Both the position numbers and the translations under genes were made by a program. From positions 1 through 18,710 of the forward strand of contig JNEM01013086.1 in NCBI GenBank assembly GCA_000697335.1: a stretch of 18,710 nt of DNA. The letters run 5' to 3'. The notes beneath the pieces were generated by a model, which searched no databases, was not told the DNA's origin, and worked only from the letters and a program-made list of their open reading frames with translations. Shown piece by piece: positions 1-12,600 of this stretch. The stretch is from Conidiobolus incongruus B7586 (Eukaryota; Entomophthoromycota; Entomophthoromycetes; Entomophthorales; Conidiobolaceae). The stretch's first letter is position 1. Each line of letters starts with the position of its first letter.

Positions 1-325
1 AAAATATTATAATAAATATTATAATTTACCTTATATTGATTCTTTATTAATAATAAAATTTAACTAATTTATTAATTTTAATAATATTTAATTAAATTTA
101 AGTTTCATATATAGTTTAAATAATAATTAATAAAAGGTGATTGAATAAAGACTTATTATATATTTATATTTTAATTTTGATTAATATATAATAGATTTTT
201 TTTTTAGTTTTATTTATAAATATTTATTTTTAGTTTATATATTCTATTAAATTTTTATAACATTAGTAATTTTGGAAAAAAAAAATGAAAAAACTATTAT
301 TAATAAGTATATATATATATATATA
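1..325. other. AT-rich flank with no gene
   Basis: This stretch is almost pure A and T with homopolymer runs, and no open frame resembles a protein. It ends in a TA dinucleotide tract (308-325, nine units). The last TA of that tract is one copy of the target-site duplication of the Tc1-like element that follows. I see nothing else in it. Confidence 0.7.
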
Positions 326-545
326 CATTGACCCACAAAAGTAAGTTATAAAATTAAAAATATATATATTTTAATTAACAACTAAAACAATTGTATATAT
401 TAGATTACTTGAAACTATAATATATAATTAAGGTATATTATTTAATAATAAATAAATATATTTAGATATATTTAGTAAACTATTAGCAAAAATATTAACC
501 CTTAATATTTAACCAAGGTGAGTTATAAATTTGCAAGTTTTTGAG
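326..545 (+). repeat. Left inverted repeat of the Tc1-like element (IR/DR type)
   Basis: This terminal repeat is about 215 bp and pairs with the one at the right end. The inner part (512-544, core AGGTGAGTTATAAATTTG) matches the reverse complement of 1681-1714 almost base for base. The outer tip (326-355) matches the reverse complement of the right tip. Outer and inner motifs resemble each other as direct repeats (AAGTAAGTTATAAAATTAAA against AGGTGAGTTATAAATTTGCA), about 180 bp apart. In known IR/DR elements such paired direct repeats are transposase binding sites. Confidence 0.85.
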
Positions 546-599
546 ATAAGGGGGTATATTTAACAATATATAACCATATCTTTTTTCTCTTTTTGTTAT

Positions 600-1668
600 T
601 ATTTTATATAATATTTTATAGATATACTAAATTCTTTTTATTAGTATTATTATACCTAAATCCCTCTTTAAAAAAATCTACTTGTATATTAATCAACTTT
701 ATAAAAAAAATAAATCAACTTATGATATTACTAGAATTATTAGTGTTAGTTAGTTTATTATAGCTAGGGTTGTTAAAAATAACAATAAAGAAACATTTAA
801 ACTTAAACTTAAGTATGTTAAAATTATAGATGAATATAATAAGAAGTATATCTATAGGTTGGTTAGTATAGGTAAATATAATACTATTATAGAAATACAA
901 CAGGAACTATAAAATTATATAGGAATATTAGTTAGCATTAATACTATTATATATACTTTATGTTAATATAGATACTATTTACACCTCAAGAAAAAACACC
1001 CCTAATTAAAAAAATCCCATTATAAAACTAGGTAAGAGTTTAAATGTCATCACTAATATTAAACTAAAACTAATTAGAGTAAGGTTATTTAGTTTAATGA
1101 AACAAAAATATACTTTAGTAGATCTAATAAAAAAGTTAAATACTTTAAAAAAAATGTATAACTACTTTATAACTATCATGTTAATTTTACCTAAAAATAT
1201 AATAATAGGTTAATTATTATTTAAGGATATATATTGTTTTTAAGTATAAAGTATCTTTGTGAAGTTAATAAAAGAATTAATATTGAGATATACTAAAGTA
1301 TTCTAAACAATGAATTGAAAAAAACCATTGAATAATATAAGTTAAACAAATCTAATGTTATTTTCTAGTAAGATAATACCTTTTGTTATATTATAACTTT
1401 TACTACCAAATAACTTAAAAATAACAAGATAATAGTTATGAAGTAGCTTTTTCAATCTCTTAACTTTAATCTAATTAAATACTTTTAGGATTAGTTAAAA
1501 AAAGCTATTAAAGCTTTCCCCCCAGTAAAAAATTTAAATCAACTTTAAGAATATGTTTAAGAAACATAGAATAAGATTAACCTTTTTTAGTGTAAAAAGT
1601 TAGTTGATTCTATACCACACAAACTTAAAGAAGTTAGAAAAGTTAAAGGTAGATACACTAAGTTTTAA
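600..1668 (+). pseudogene. Tc1-like transposase remnant
   Basis: Reading in one frame gives recognisable Tc1 transposase. An N-terminal DNA-binding part includes a stretch like RLVSIGKYNTIIEIQQEL (about 850-910), followed by VSINTI. The catalytic core has FNETKI at about 1093-1110 (usually SDETK), then an FQQDN-type motif with Asp at 1372-1374. The former Glu of the LNPIE.LWD block is now Lys at 1477-1479. The tail resembles the family's usual CQKLVDSMP ... KGG.TKY ending, here KLVDSIPHKL ... KVKGRYTKF. Asp 1372 and position 1477 are exactly 34 residues apart, as DD34E requires. The first Asp is Asn, the Glu is Lys, and Gln and Trp codons have become TAG or TAA, so it is dead. Confidence 0.88.
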
Positions 1669-1679
1669 TTTTTTTTATC

Positions 1680-1892
1680 ATCAAAAACCTACAAATTTAT
1701 AACTCACCTTAGGTAAAATTTAAAGGTTTATATTTTAACCAATTAATAGCTAAATATCATCATTTAATGATATATAACTAATAAATATAATAGATTTTAA
1801 TTATTTAATTTAAGTTTATTTCATTAAATATCAATCAAGTTATTAGTAAAAATATAAGTGTTTTTGATTTTATGACTTATTTTTGCAAGTTA

Positions 1893-1893
<1 letters not shown>
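1680..1893 (-). repeat. Right inverted repeat of the Tc1-like element
   Basis: This is the partner of the left terminal repeat. The inner motif lies at 1681-1714 and the outer tip at about 1862-1893, ending just before TA at 1894. Together with the left end it makes a long-IR element. Most short-TIR Tc1 elements have ends of only 20-50 bp. Confidence 0.85.

Positions 1894-1929
<36 letters not shown>
1894..1929. repeat. (TA)n microsatellite
   Basis: Eighteen uninterrupted TA units directly abut the right end of the Tc1-like element. A nine-unit TA tract abuts the left end, so the transposon probably split a single microsatellite. Confidence 0.95.
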
Positions 1930-1934
<5 letters not shown>

Positions 1935-3526
1935 AAACAAAATCTTTAATTACTAACTAATATCTAATATAATATTTTTTTATTAACTTTTCAACTAATT
2001 TGTATTCTTTAAAGATATAAGATAAAAATATATTAAATAACTTTATAATATATTAATAATAATTTCAATATAAAACTTTAAAGGTTTTAAAAGATAATTA
2101 TTAAGATCTAATGATATGAGACAAGAAATATTAATAATATATTATAAAATAAAAATAAAACTAAATGATAAAATTAATTTTAAAGAGATTTTAATTATAA
2201 AATCTACAATGATTAAATATATATTGATAATGATTTTATTTTTATAAATTTTTTTTAAAATTAAAAATGAATTTTAAACTCAAAAAATTTGCCATTGTTG
2301 TCTTAGTAATATATATTAATTTTGATAAAAAGTGTTAATTAAACAAAGCCTTATATATTTTATTCTTTAATTACACTTTAATTTGATTTAATATTTGAAC
2401 TAATTATATTGACCGAATCAAATATAGGTTCTATAAAGTTTAATATGAGAAAAATTTTAAATACTTTATATCTCGGTCATGGTTATATAATCAATATTTA
2501 TTACATAAATAAATCAAAATCAAATAAATATTTTATAGAGATTAAAACATTATATTATCAGTATTTTCTTGAATTCAAATTTAATGTAAAATTAATTCAA
2601 TATATATTTAAATAATCTAAATTGAATATTTGCCCTCTTAATATTTATAACAAAAAGATTTTTTTATGTTAAGGATATTTTTGCTTATAATGTATAAAAT
2701 TTGAAAATTCTTAACCGACTAATATGAATATAATTTTAGTGAATTTTAATATAATTATTATATAATAAATATTATAAAGTTCTTTTGTATATTTGAGTTA
2801 ATTTTTCAAAATATCTGTTGTCAAATTAAAATATATTTTACTAATAGAAAATTTTAACATTACATTATATATTATTATATTAAATTATTACTTGAGAAAT
2901 ATTTTTAAAATAAATTGAATAAAAATTTTAATATGATGAAAGGAATGGTGAAATATTATAATCATAGCTCAAATCCGATTTGTTTTATTCATATCCCAAT
3001 CCAAGCAAAAATTTAATATTAAATATAAACATTAATATACATTGATAATCCGGTTAGGAATTGTACATCCATATCATAGTTTATAAATATATACCTGTAT
3101 TTAATGATATCATTAATAGAGTAATTTTTTGAAGATTACTTGAAGAGAAATCCAACTAATTGACTCTAGATCAAATGTAAATAATTTTATTCCTTTGAAT
3201 AAATTACATATTAGATACCATTTAGAGTTTTAGAGTTGTCAATAGCAGTGATTTGATAATAAATAATCTGTAATTCTTTGATATATAGCCTGTTTTTATG
3301 TTGTTTCATTAATTATTAAATTATTTTAATATTAAAATGGATGAATAAATATATGATTTGAAAAGACAGATATATGTCCAATAGAAATCAAAACGAGTGT
3401 TATGTTTTAAAACAATTATGTATTGATATAAAGGTGGTGAAAAAGAATATTTTCTTTATGACATTAAATAAATATATCAAGCTGAAATATAAACCATCTT
3501 TTACAATTAATTATTATTCAACAAAT
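1930..3526. other. AT-rich intergenic region with no recognisable gene
   Basis: The region is very AT-rich with no conserved coding. One 68-codon frame (2409-2615, plus) opens with TTG, has a low-complexity Asn/Ile/Lys/Tyr-rich composition and matches no family I know, so I do not call it. The part at about 2930-3300 is slightly richer in G and C but still has no readable protein. The 3' untranslated part of the DDX41 pseudogene would lie at the right edge. Confidence 0.6.
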
Positions 3527-5435
<1,909 letters not shown>

Positions 5436-6637
5436 TATTATTATAAAATATTACTGAATTATATTTTCGAACTACTAATATTGTATTATATTTTAATATG
5501 AAAATCATTCAAATTTAAATCTCAATCAATGGAATGTTTTATGTCAATTTAAGTTTAAATAACACGTTTATGGGTTTGCTGGATTTTTTGATATTTTGAT
5601 TTTGCGAGTTTATGGTAATTTTTAAAGCTCATTGAAAATAAGTGATCAGTAAATTTTTTATTTAATTTTGAACAATATCGTATAAAATTCAATCTATAAA
5701 ACTATATTGTTAAAAATATTTTGTTTATTTTATATTTTCCAACTCTAGAATAATTGAAGCATTTCAATTCAAATTAAGGATATCATTTATACTATCAATA
5801 TATATAAAAATAAAAAGTTATTCCAAAATTGATCAATATTTAAAAAATAAATATAACAAGTTCATTGAGAAATATATTCAAGTTAAATATTTAAGTATTT
5901 GATTAATTCCCTTTTAATTTTATGATCTAAAAACTACTCTTTAAAAATTTCTTATTCATGCTGGAATAAGAAATTAATTTTACACCAAAATAGAAAAATT
6001 CAAATGAAACGTTAGCTATTTAATATATATATAACATGTTGAAAATGTATCGAACTAAATTTTTTATTAAAAATGCCTAACTGTCAGTGAGAAATAACAT
6101 GATGCATTTTTGATTCAAATCATAAACATCACTTATAGTTATGGGCTTAGTTAACTATTCAATCGACAAACTGGTAAAGGAAACATTTTCTAGAAAGACT
6201 AGTACTTTTTTATAAAGTTTATGAATCAAGTTTTATGTTTATACATTGCCAGTCTGCTGAAAAGTAGTCTTGAAATGCAGATCAAGTAAATTCTATAAAT
6301 TGGGCCAAAGGTGGCTAGCAAGAAACTTCAAAGGGTTTTGTTAAAATTACAATTTATAGAGCGTGGCCTTGATTGAAATGATCCCCAAGCAAATATGTAC
6401 TCAATAAAGATTTTATTGTGACATCGGTCCTTACGACAATGTGTTGAATCACTGATCGTGGTTGTTGTCCCAGTCTCACACTGTACGAGAGTTGTGCATG
6501 GTATTTGTGATTAAATTATAATCAAGTTAATGAAGGATGATTTAGGTTGAAAGATGAGCAGACCTCTCGATCAAAAACCTAATCAACTTTATAAATTAAT
6601 AATATAGTTGTCAATTTTTCTGAAGAATAATTTATTA
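5436..6637. other. Intergenic region with a GC-richer, non-coding patch
   Basis: This lies upstream of the dead DDX41 start and reaches to mariner copy C. The first 650 bases are AT-rich and featureless. From about 6120 to 6560 the base composition changes clearly: for example 6421-6480 holds 28 G or C in 60 bases, about as high as SMC1 exons. All six frames are broken and I recognise no protein, tRNA, rRNA, snRNA or transposon end. It could be a decayed gene exon, an RNA gene of unknown type or a captured fragment. Confidence 0.5.
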
Positions 6638-8271
6638 GTTTTGAAAGAAATGGCCAATTTTTGATTTCTTATTTTTCAAACATATTGTGAGTTGAAAAAA
6701 TGAATTATATAACAAAATATTAAATAATTTACTTTTTCATATTATGTATATTAAATTTAAATAAATATTTCATTAAAATATTTCTATATAGAGATTTATT
6801 ATTGAATTTAACCTTGTTTAAACAAGATAGTTGGTATTATAAGTCTTATTTTAATATTATTTAAACCAAATGACAAACTCCGTAAAACTATTTAAGATAT
6901 ATAACAACAGATAGAGATAAATTTTTATTTGAAATTATCTTTTATTGCTAGATTTGTCACATTGAATCTTAGAGGAATATTATTCAAGACCTTATAAAAA
7001 CAATATAATATATTTTTAATGATATATTGTATTTTTTAAAGATAATAAACAATATAATCAGAAATAGCATTTGGTTTTAATTAAAAAATTATTTAAGTTT
7101 TAACCTAATTGAATTGATAAAAATATTTAATATATAGCTCATAATTTAAGTTAATATAAAAATCATGATAATTATAGCTAAATAATATTTATCAAAATAC
7201 AACCAAAATCAAAAGCTTTTATATTAACTTATTGTAATTCATAAATCTTAGATTTTTATTAAAATCCTTCATTTATTAAAAAAATGCAATATTAATCCAT
7301 AAAAACCTATGTCATAAATTCAAATAAAAAAACACTTTATATTTAAATGATTTTTGATTATTAAAATATACTATAAAATATATAATACTTTTTTTTATTT
7401 TTTATAATAAAATTAATCAGTAGCAAATTTTATATTTTTTAAATAATATAGTTTATAGTTAATATCCTTGTTATAAATTCAGATTATTTATTATTTTTTA
7501 TATTAATTATAAAAAATATATATAATTAATAATATCAAAAAGTTTAAATAAATAAAATCTAAAAGATATAGCAAATATACTATTTTAACCAAATTATAAC
7601 TTATATAATGATAATTGCTTTAAGTAATTAAAATTATTAATAGTATTATATAATAAGATTCCTTTTTATAAATTAAATTAAATATCTAAAATATATTATA
7701 ACTATTATTAATAAAAAAATCTTTAAATTATTAAAAGCTTGATAAAGTATAATAAATTACTATCTATAATAAAACTACATATTAATTTTATATTATATAA
7801 TAAATTTTATAAATATTGATTAATATTAGTTTATAAATTTTGATTATAAAATTATATATTTTTTTAATTTAAAAAATAATATTCATTAGTGATACTGGTT
7901 TATTATTATAATTAATAATATTTTATCAAGTATATAAATCTAAAAATATAAAAAAAATAGAAAAAATTATTATTTAATATAACTGAAAACTATAGTTGAT
8001 ATAATTATAATTGATTTAAATAATGAAAATATATGCTTATAAGAATGAAACTCCTAAAATTTAATTAAATTGGCTTATGAATTATTATATTGCAAACTTT
8101 AATAAAAAGTACCATTTTTTAAACATAAAAAGTATGCCACAAGTATAGTAAAAAGCTTTCAATAATAAAAAAAGATATAATAATATATTGTATAATCTCT
8201 GTTATTAATTAACTCTCAAAGTATATATTATGTTTTAATTATAAAATTGTAAAATTATCTAATTTTTATAG
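6638..8271 (+). mobile_element. Mariner (D34D) element copy C, old and enlarged
   Basis: The ends match the two clearer mariner copies downstream. The left end has GAAAGAAATGGCCAATTTTT after TA (6636-6637). The right end aligns column by column with copy A (TTGT....ATTA.CTAATTT) and is followed by TA (8272-8273). Colinear blocks include CTAGATTTGTCACATT (6948 on; A has CTAGATTTGTGATTTT), the stretch 7198-7350, AAAATTAATCAGTAGCAA near 7408, and TTAAATTGGCTTATGAATT near 8064. It is 1634 bp, about 320 bp longer than A. Allowing for small losses, about 0.4 kb of foreign AT-rich DNA seems to lie within 7480-7980. No usable transposase frame remains, and it is the most diverged of the three copies. 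Confidence 0.83.
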
Positions 8272-9339
8272 TAATAATATGGAATTTTATCTGGCTCTAG
8301 AGATATCTATTTTCAACTTATTAATATATCAATCTTTGTTCTTTTATCTAATTAAAAACAAAAATAATAATTTTTGAATTCAAAGAAAAAATATGGGAAA
8401 TTAAATAGCTTAATAAATTTAAATAATATTTATAACAGATGAAAAGTCAATTTCCATCCTATATCACAATTATCAAATTATTACTATGAAATAATATATT
8501 ATCTTAACAGATATAAACACTCTAATTAAACTTGACAATAATCTTAACCTTTCAAAACTTAATCCATATTAAATATAAATTGTGGCCAAGTTCATTATCA
8601 GACTGAGGTTTGGATCATTATACATATATAATACTATTCAGAATTCAATAACTAGAGTTCTTTGGACCTATATTAATAACATAGAATCTATACTCTTAAT
8701 ATAACCACGCGTTTCAAATTTTGAAATTGGGAATTGTTTTAGAGAATATAAAATCAACAATAGTATATAAAAAACAGATTTTACTCTTGGATCTAAGTTA
8801 TATATATATAATTGATAACGAATTAAGAGTTTAAATATCTAAATTATACTAATTGATAACCTTCGAGTTATATTTCATCAATTTTTAACAAACCCTGAAA
8901 TTTAGTAAATCATCTTGTTATTTAACTAAAAACCAACCCAGGTTAATAGATATTGATATCTATAATAATATATAGTGATCATTGTTTTTGGTGTTAATAA
9001 TACAAAAAAAATATTATTAATAATTGAATTTATGAAATATTCTATAAGGTTAATGATTTTATCAATATGGATTAAAATATGAACTTGTTATTAAATTCAA
9101 AATTATTCATAATATTTATTAGAAATTTAAATATTGGAATAATATTAAAATATTAATGTATAAATATATATTATCGAGGTAAATATTATTATCATAGTTG
9201 ATTTGATAATATTTGCCCTATATATATAAATTTATTTCTATATTTTTAATTTTTCAATATCCAGTAATCCAATGAACTGAAATAGGTATGAGGGACTGTT
9301 CCTTTATATTTCATTTTAAAAAAAATTAAAAAAAATGGA
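8272..9339. other. AT-rich intergenic region
   Basis: No open frame of note and no recognised repeat end. There is a short perfect palindrome, TTTCAAATTTTGAAA, at 8712-8726, of unknown meaning. Nothing else can be supported. Confidence 0.6.
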
Positions 9340-9560
9340 TGATGTCATAATCATTCGCCAATTTTCAGAAAAAATTATTATATCAATTCAATAAATTATT
9401 TGGCCAATTTATCCAACGCGAAAATCACACTAATTTACTAATTCCAACTGATTGGTTCATTACATTTCAATTTTGTCGAATTCAAATTAGATAATAGTGT
9501 CCAGAATACTCAAATTTGATTGGATAACACGTCATTCTTATAATAATTATAAATAGTTAA
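9340..9560 (+). promoter_or_regulatory. Likely SMC1 promoter region (CCAAT boxes, MCB/SCB-like site, TATA)
   Basis: This block just upstream of SMC1 is less AT-extreme and carries several known fungal promoter words. CCAAT occurs at 9358-9362 and 9404-9408, and its reverse ATTGG at 9451-9455 and 9519-9523. ACGCG (9416-9420) overlaps CGCGAAA (9417-9423), fitting both the MBF (ACGCG) and SBF (CRCGAAA) cell-cycle consensus. ACGTCA lies at 9529-9534. In yeasts cohesin genes are switched on at G1/S through such sites, which fits. The motifs are short, so chance cannot be excluded. Confidence 0.4.
9548..9555 (+). promoter_or_regulatory. TATA-box-like element of SMC1
   Basis: TATAAATA lies 74 bp before the SMC1 ATG, downstream of the CCAAT and MCB-like sites. 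In such AT-rich DNA the match is weak evidence on its own; its position is what favours it. Confidence 0.3.
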
Positions 9561-9629
9561 TAGGGTTTGGGAAATCTGTTTTCAACTTTTAATAAAAATA
9601 TAATTCAAATAATAATAATAATTTAAGAG

Positions 9630-12600
9630 ATGGGGAGATTAGACAGAATTGAATTAGAAAATTTTAAAAGTTATAAAGGAAAGCAGACTATCGGTCCATT
9701 TTACGATTTTACCGCCGTTATCGGACCGAATGGAGCAGGTCATTTCGAATTCAATTAAATTTAAAATGGTCTAATAAAATGAATTTAGGAAAGTCCAATT
9801 TAATGGACGCTATCAGTTTTATATTGGGGGTTCAAAGTTCTACTTTGAGATCTTCCACTCTAAAAGACTTGGTGTATCGTGGTCTTAGAGATTCGAAAGA
9901 TCCTGCCGACTCGCCCAAATCTGCTCACGTTATTGCTTATTATATTCTCGATAGCGGAGAAGAGTTGAAATTGATGAGAAGGTATTTGCAACAGAAATAG
10001 TATCTAACTTTAAAACTAATTGATATTTTAGCATTAATACGAATGGAAATTCCGAATATCGTATTAATAATCGAGTAGTTCGAGCTGAGAAATATATTGA
10101 AACTTTAGCTGAACAGAACATTTTGATTGAAGCTCAAAATTTTTTAGTCTTTCAAGTATGTCAATTATATATTTGTTATATTCTTTTGAATTCATATTTT
10201 TAGGGCCAAGTTGAAAGCGTAGCTACTCAATCACCTAAAGATCTCACCAAAATGATTGAAAAAATTAGCGGGTAATACTACCATAATTAATATTTAAAAT
10301 CCATTTAATCTAAAGTTGATAACAGATCCGAAAAATTGAAAGCGGATTACGAACGCTTGAAATTTGAACAAGAAAAAGCGACAGAATTATCCGGATACAA
10401 TTTCAACAAAAAGAGGGGTATGGCGTCAGAAATCAAGAATTTTCAAGATCAACAGGTCGAAGCTGAAAAGTATAACGACCTAAAGAAACAATTGGTACTT
10501 AATTTTTCATTTAATTAATACTTGGCTAATCATTGATTCAGACCGAAAAAATGGTGAAAATGTTTTTATGGAAATTGTACCATATCGAGCAAAAGATTTT
10601 GAATTTTGAATCAGAAATTCAAAAGGATGAAAATGAGATTGAGAAACTTAAACGCGAAAGAGTAATATATATTTTGTGCATTCGATAATGTTGAATACTA
10701 ATCATTATTTTTAGATTAAATATGAAGAAAATCTCAGAAAAGCCAAATCGGATCATTCCATCAAATATTTGGATTTAATCAAGTTGGAAAAAACTATTGC
10801 CGATATTAATCAAAAGATCAATGCTGCTGTAAGTGTTTTACTGATTAGATTTTAATCATTACTGACAATATTTTTAGCTTAATGTTCAGCTGTCATTAAA
10901 AGAAAAGAGACAATACTATACCATGAAACTTGACAAATTAAACGAGAATCGCAAAAAACTTCTCCATGATAAGAACCGCAGCAATCAAGTGATTTCTTCT
11001 TTGAACAGGGAACTCGATCGTGCTCGTACCAACTATCAAAGCCACAAGGCTGCAGCTTCACAGCGCCTTCAGACTGCAAACCAACAGGATCTCAAAGAGT
11101 ATAATGAAACGAAAGAAAAGCTGACTATCAGAACTTCCACACTTCAACAGCAGCTTGACCATCTTAAACGTCAAGAGCGTTCATTACTTGATAAGTTAGC
11201 TCAACTCACCAGCAAGCGAGATCAGGCATCTAGCAAGATTCAGACCAGCACTGATTCGAAGATTGAACTTAATGACAAGATTGTCAAAGTGGAAAGTGAA
11301 GTTAACACTCTTAAAACTCAAATCTCTAACACTACCAAAGAACTTACTGAGAAGCAAAACGAACAAAAACGCACATTAGCTAGAGAAAATGAATTGAATG
11401 AGCAACTTGCGCAAATTTTAGGCCAATTGGTGGAAGCTAAGATTGACGAGCACCAATCTGATCGCCAAAAGAAATTGATGGACGCTCTCGACACCCTTAA
11501 ACGTTCTTTCACCGGTGTTCACGGTCGCTTGATTGACTTAGTTAAACCTGTGCATTCCAAGTACAATACTTCGGTATCAGTTGTATTGGGTAATAATATC
11601 AATTCCGTCGTGGTTGACCAAGAGTCAACTGCCATTGAATGTATCAAGTATATGAAGGAACAGCGCGTCGGCCAAGCCAAGTTTATCCCCCTCAGCACCA
11701 TTAAGAACCAACCCATCCAGGAGAAGTATCGCACAATTGCTAAGGGAGCTCGTCTCGCTTACGAAGCGATTGAGTGCGACGAAGCTATTCAACAGGCTGT
11801 ATACTACGCATGTGGCAATACTCTGATTACCGATACAGTCAATATCGCCAAGGATATCGTATATCAAAAGGGCGAAGAAATCAAATGTGTCGCCCTGGAT
11901 GGTACCGTGATTCACAGGGGCGGTCAAATTACTGGTGGTGGTGCCGATTTGACCGAATCTGAAGCCAAGCGCAAATGGCAAGAAAAAGAAATTATCAGTA
12001 AGTCCAATCATTTTGTCAATTATTTGTTTCTAAATAATTTTTTAGATTTGAAAAAGAATCGAGATGAAATTATTAATAACCTCAACCAAATTAGTCATTC
12101 CAAGCGTCGCAATAACGATATTGAACAACTTCAAGCTAATATTCAAGGTTTGAACTCCAGTCTAGAGTTCTCTAACAATGAATTGGTAATTCTATTAATG
12201 TTATTGTGTTATTCGTTTTCTTATAGTCTTTTAGAATGATGCTAAACTCAAATTGAGATCTATTGAAAGTGAAATGAATTTGAGTTCTAAAGAACAATCC
12301 GACTATGAAAATGCCATCAAAAGTGTAAGATGAATATCCTATTTTTTTATCAGAATACTTATATCCCGTTTAGGAAGATGCACGCCTTAAATCATGCCAA
12401 TCAAAAGTGGCTGAAATTGAGTCTCAAATCAGCCAAGTTGAAACCGAAGTCTTTAGTGCATTCTGTCAACGACTTGGCATTCCAAACGTTGCCCAATTTG
12501 AAAACAGTCAGCTTAAAGCTCGTCAAGCTACCCTTGAAGAAGAGGGCAAATTGTTCAATCTCATGTCTAAGCTCGAATCACAAAAGAAATTCGAAGATGA

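Larger units (their letters stand above)
326..1893 (+). mobile_element. Tc1-like (DD34E) DNA transposon, decayed
   Basis: This is a 1568 bp element flanked by TA on both sides (324-325 and 1894-1895), the normal size and target site for Tc1. Its ends are inverted repeats. The left tip reads about CATTGACCCACAAAAGTAAG; the right tip, reverse-complemented, gives a similar CTAACTTGCAAAAATAAG. The start resembles the CA.TG..(C/T)CACAAAAGTA tips known in Tc1 elements. Each end also holds an inner copy of a related motif, giving an IR/DR plan. Inside is a plus-strand transposase remnant with several stops and changed catalytic residues, so the copy cannot make transposase. It sits inside a (TA)n microsatellite, a natural target for a TA-specific transposase. 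Confidence 0.92.

Noticed and set aside
715-900. 61-codon open frame on the minus strand
   Set aside because: It lies antisense to the DNA-binding part of the Tc1-like transposase, which reads convincingly on the plus strand.
2409-2615. 68-codon frame on the plus strand
   Set aside because: It opens with TTG, has low-complexity AT-driven composition, and shows no family resemblance or supporting signals.
8712-8726. Perfect 15 bp palindrome as an operator or replication site
   Set aside because: Short AT palindromes are expected by chance in such DNA, and nothing nearby supports a role.
11625-12011. 128-codon minus-strand frame, and others opposite SMC1
   Set aside because: They are shadows of SMC1 exons; the plus strand encodes the conserved hinge.
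12186-12226. Alternative acceptor of SMC1 intron 9 (TATAG, 8 nt before the one used)
   Set aside because: Its use would shift the frame and meet TGA within about ten codons; the acceptor at 12234 keeps the coiled coil open.
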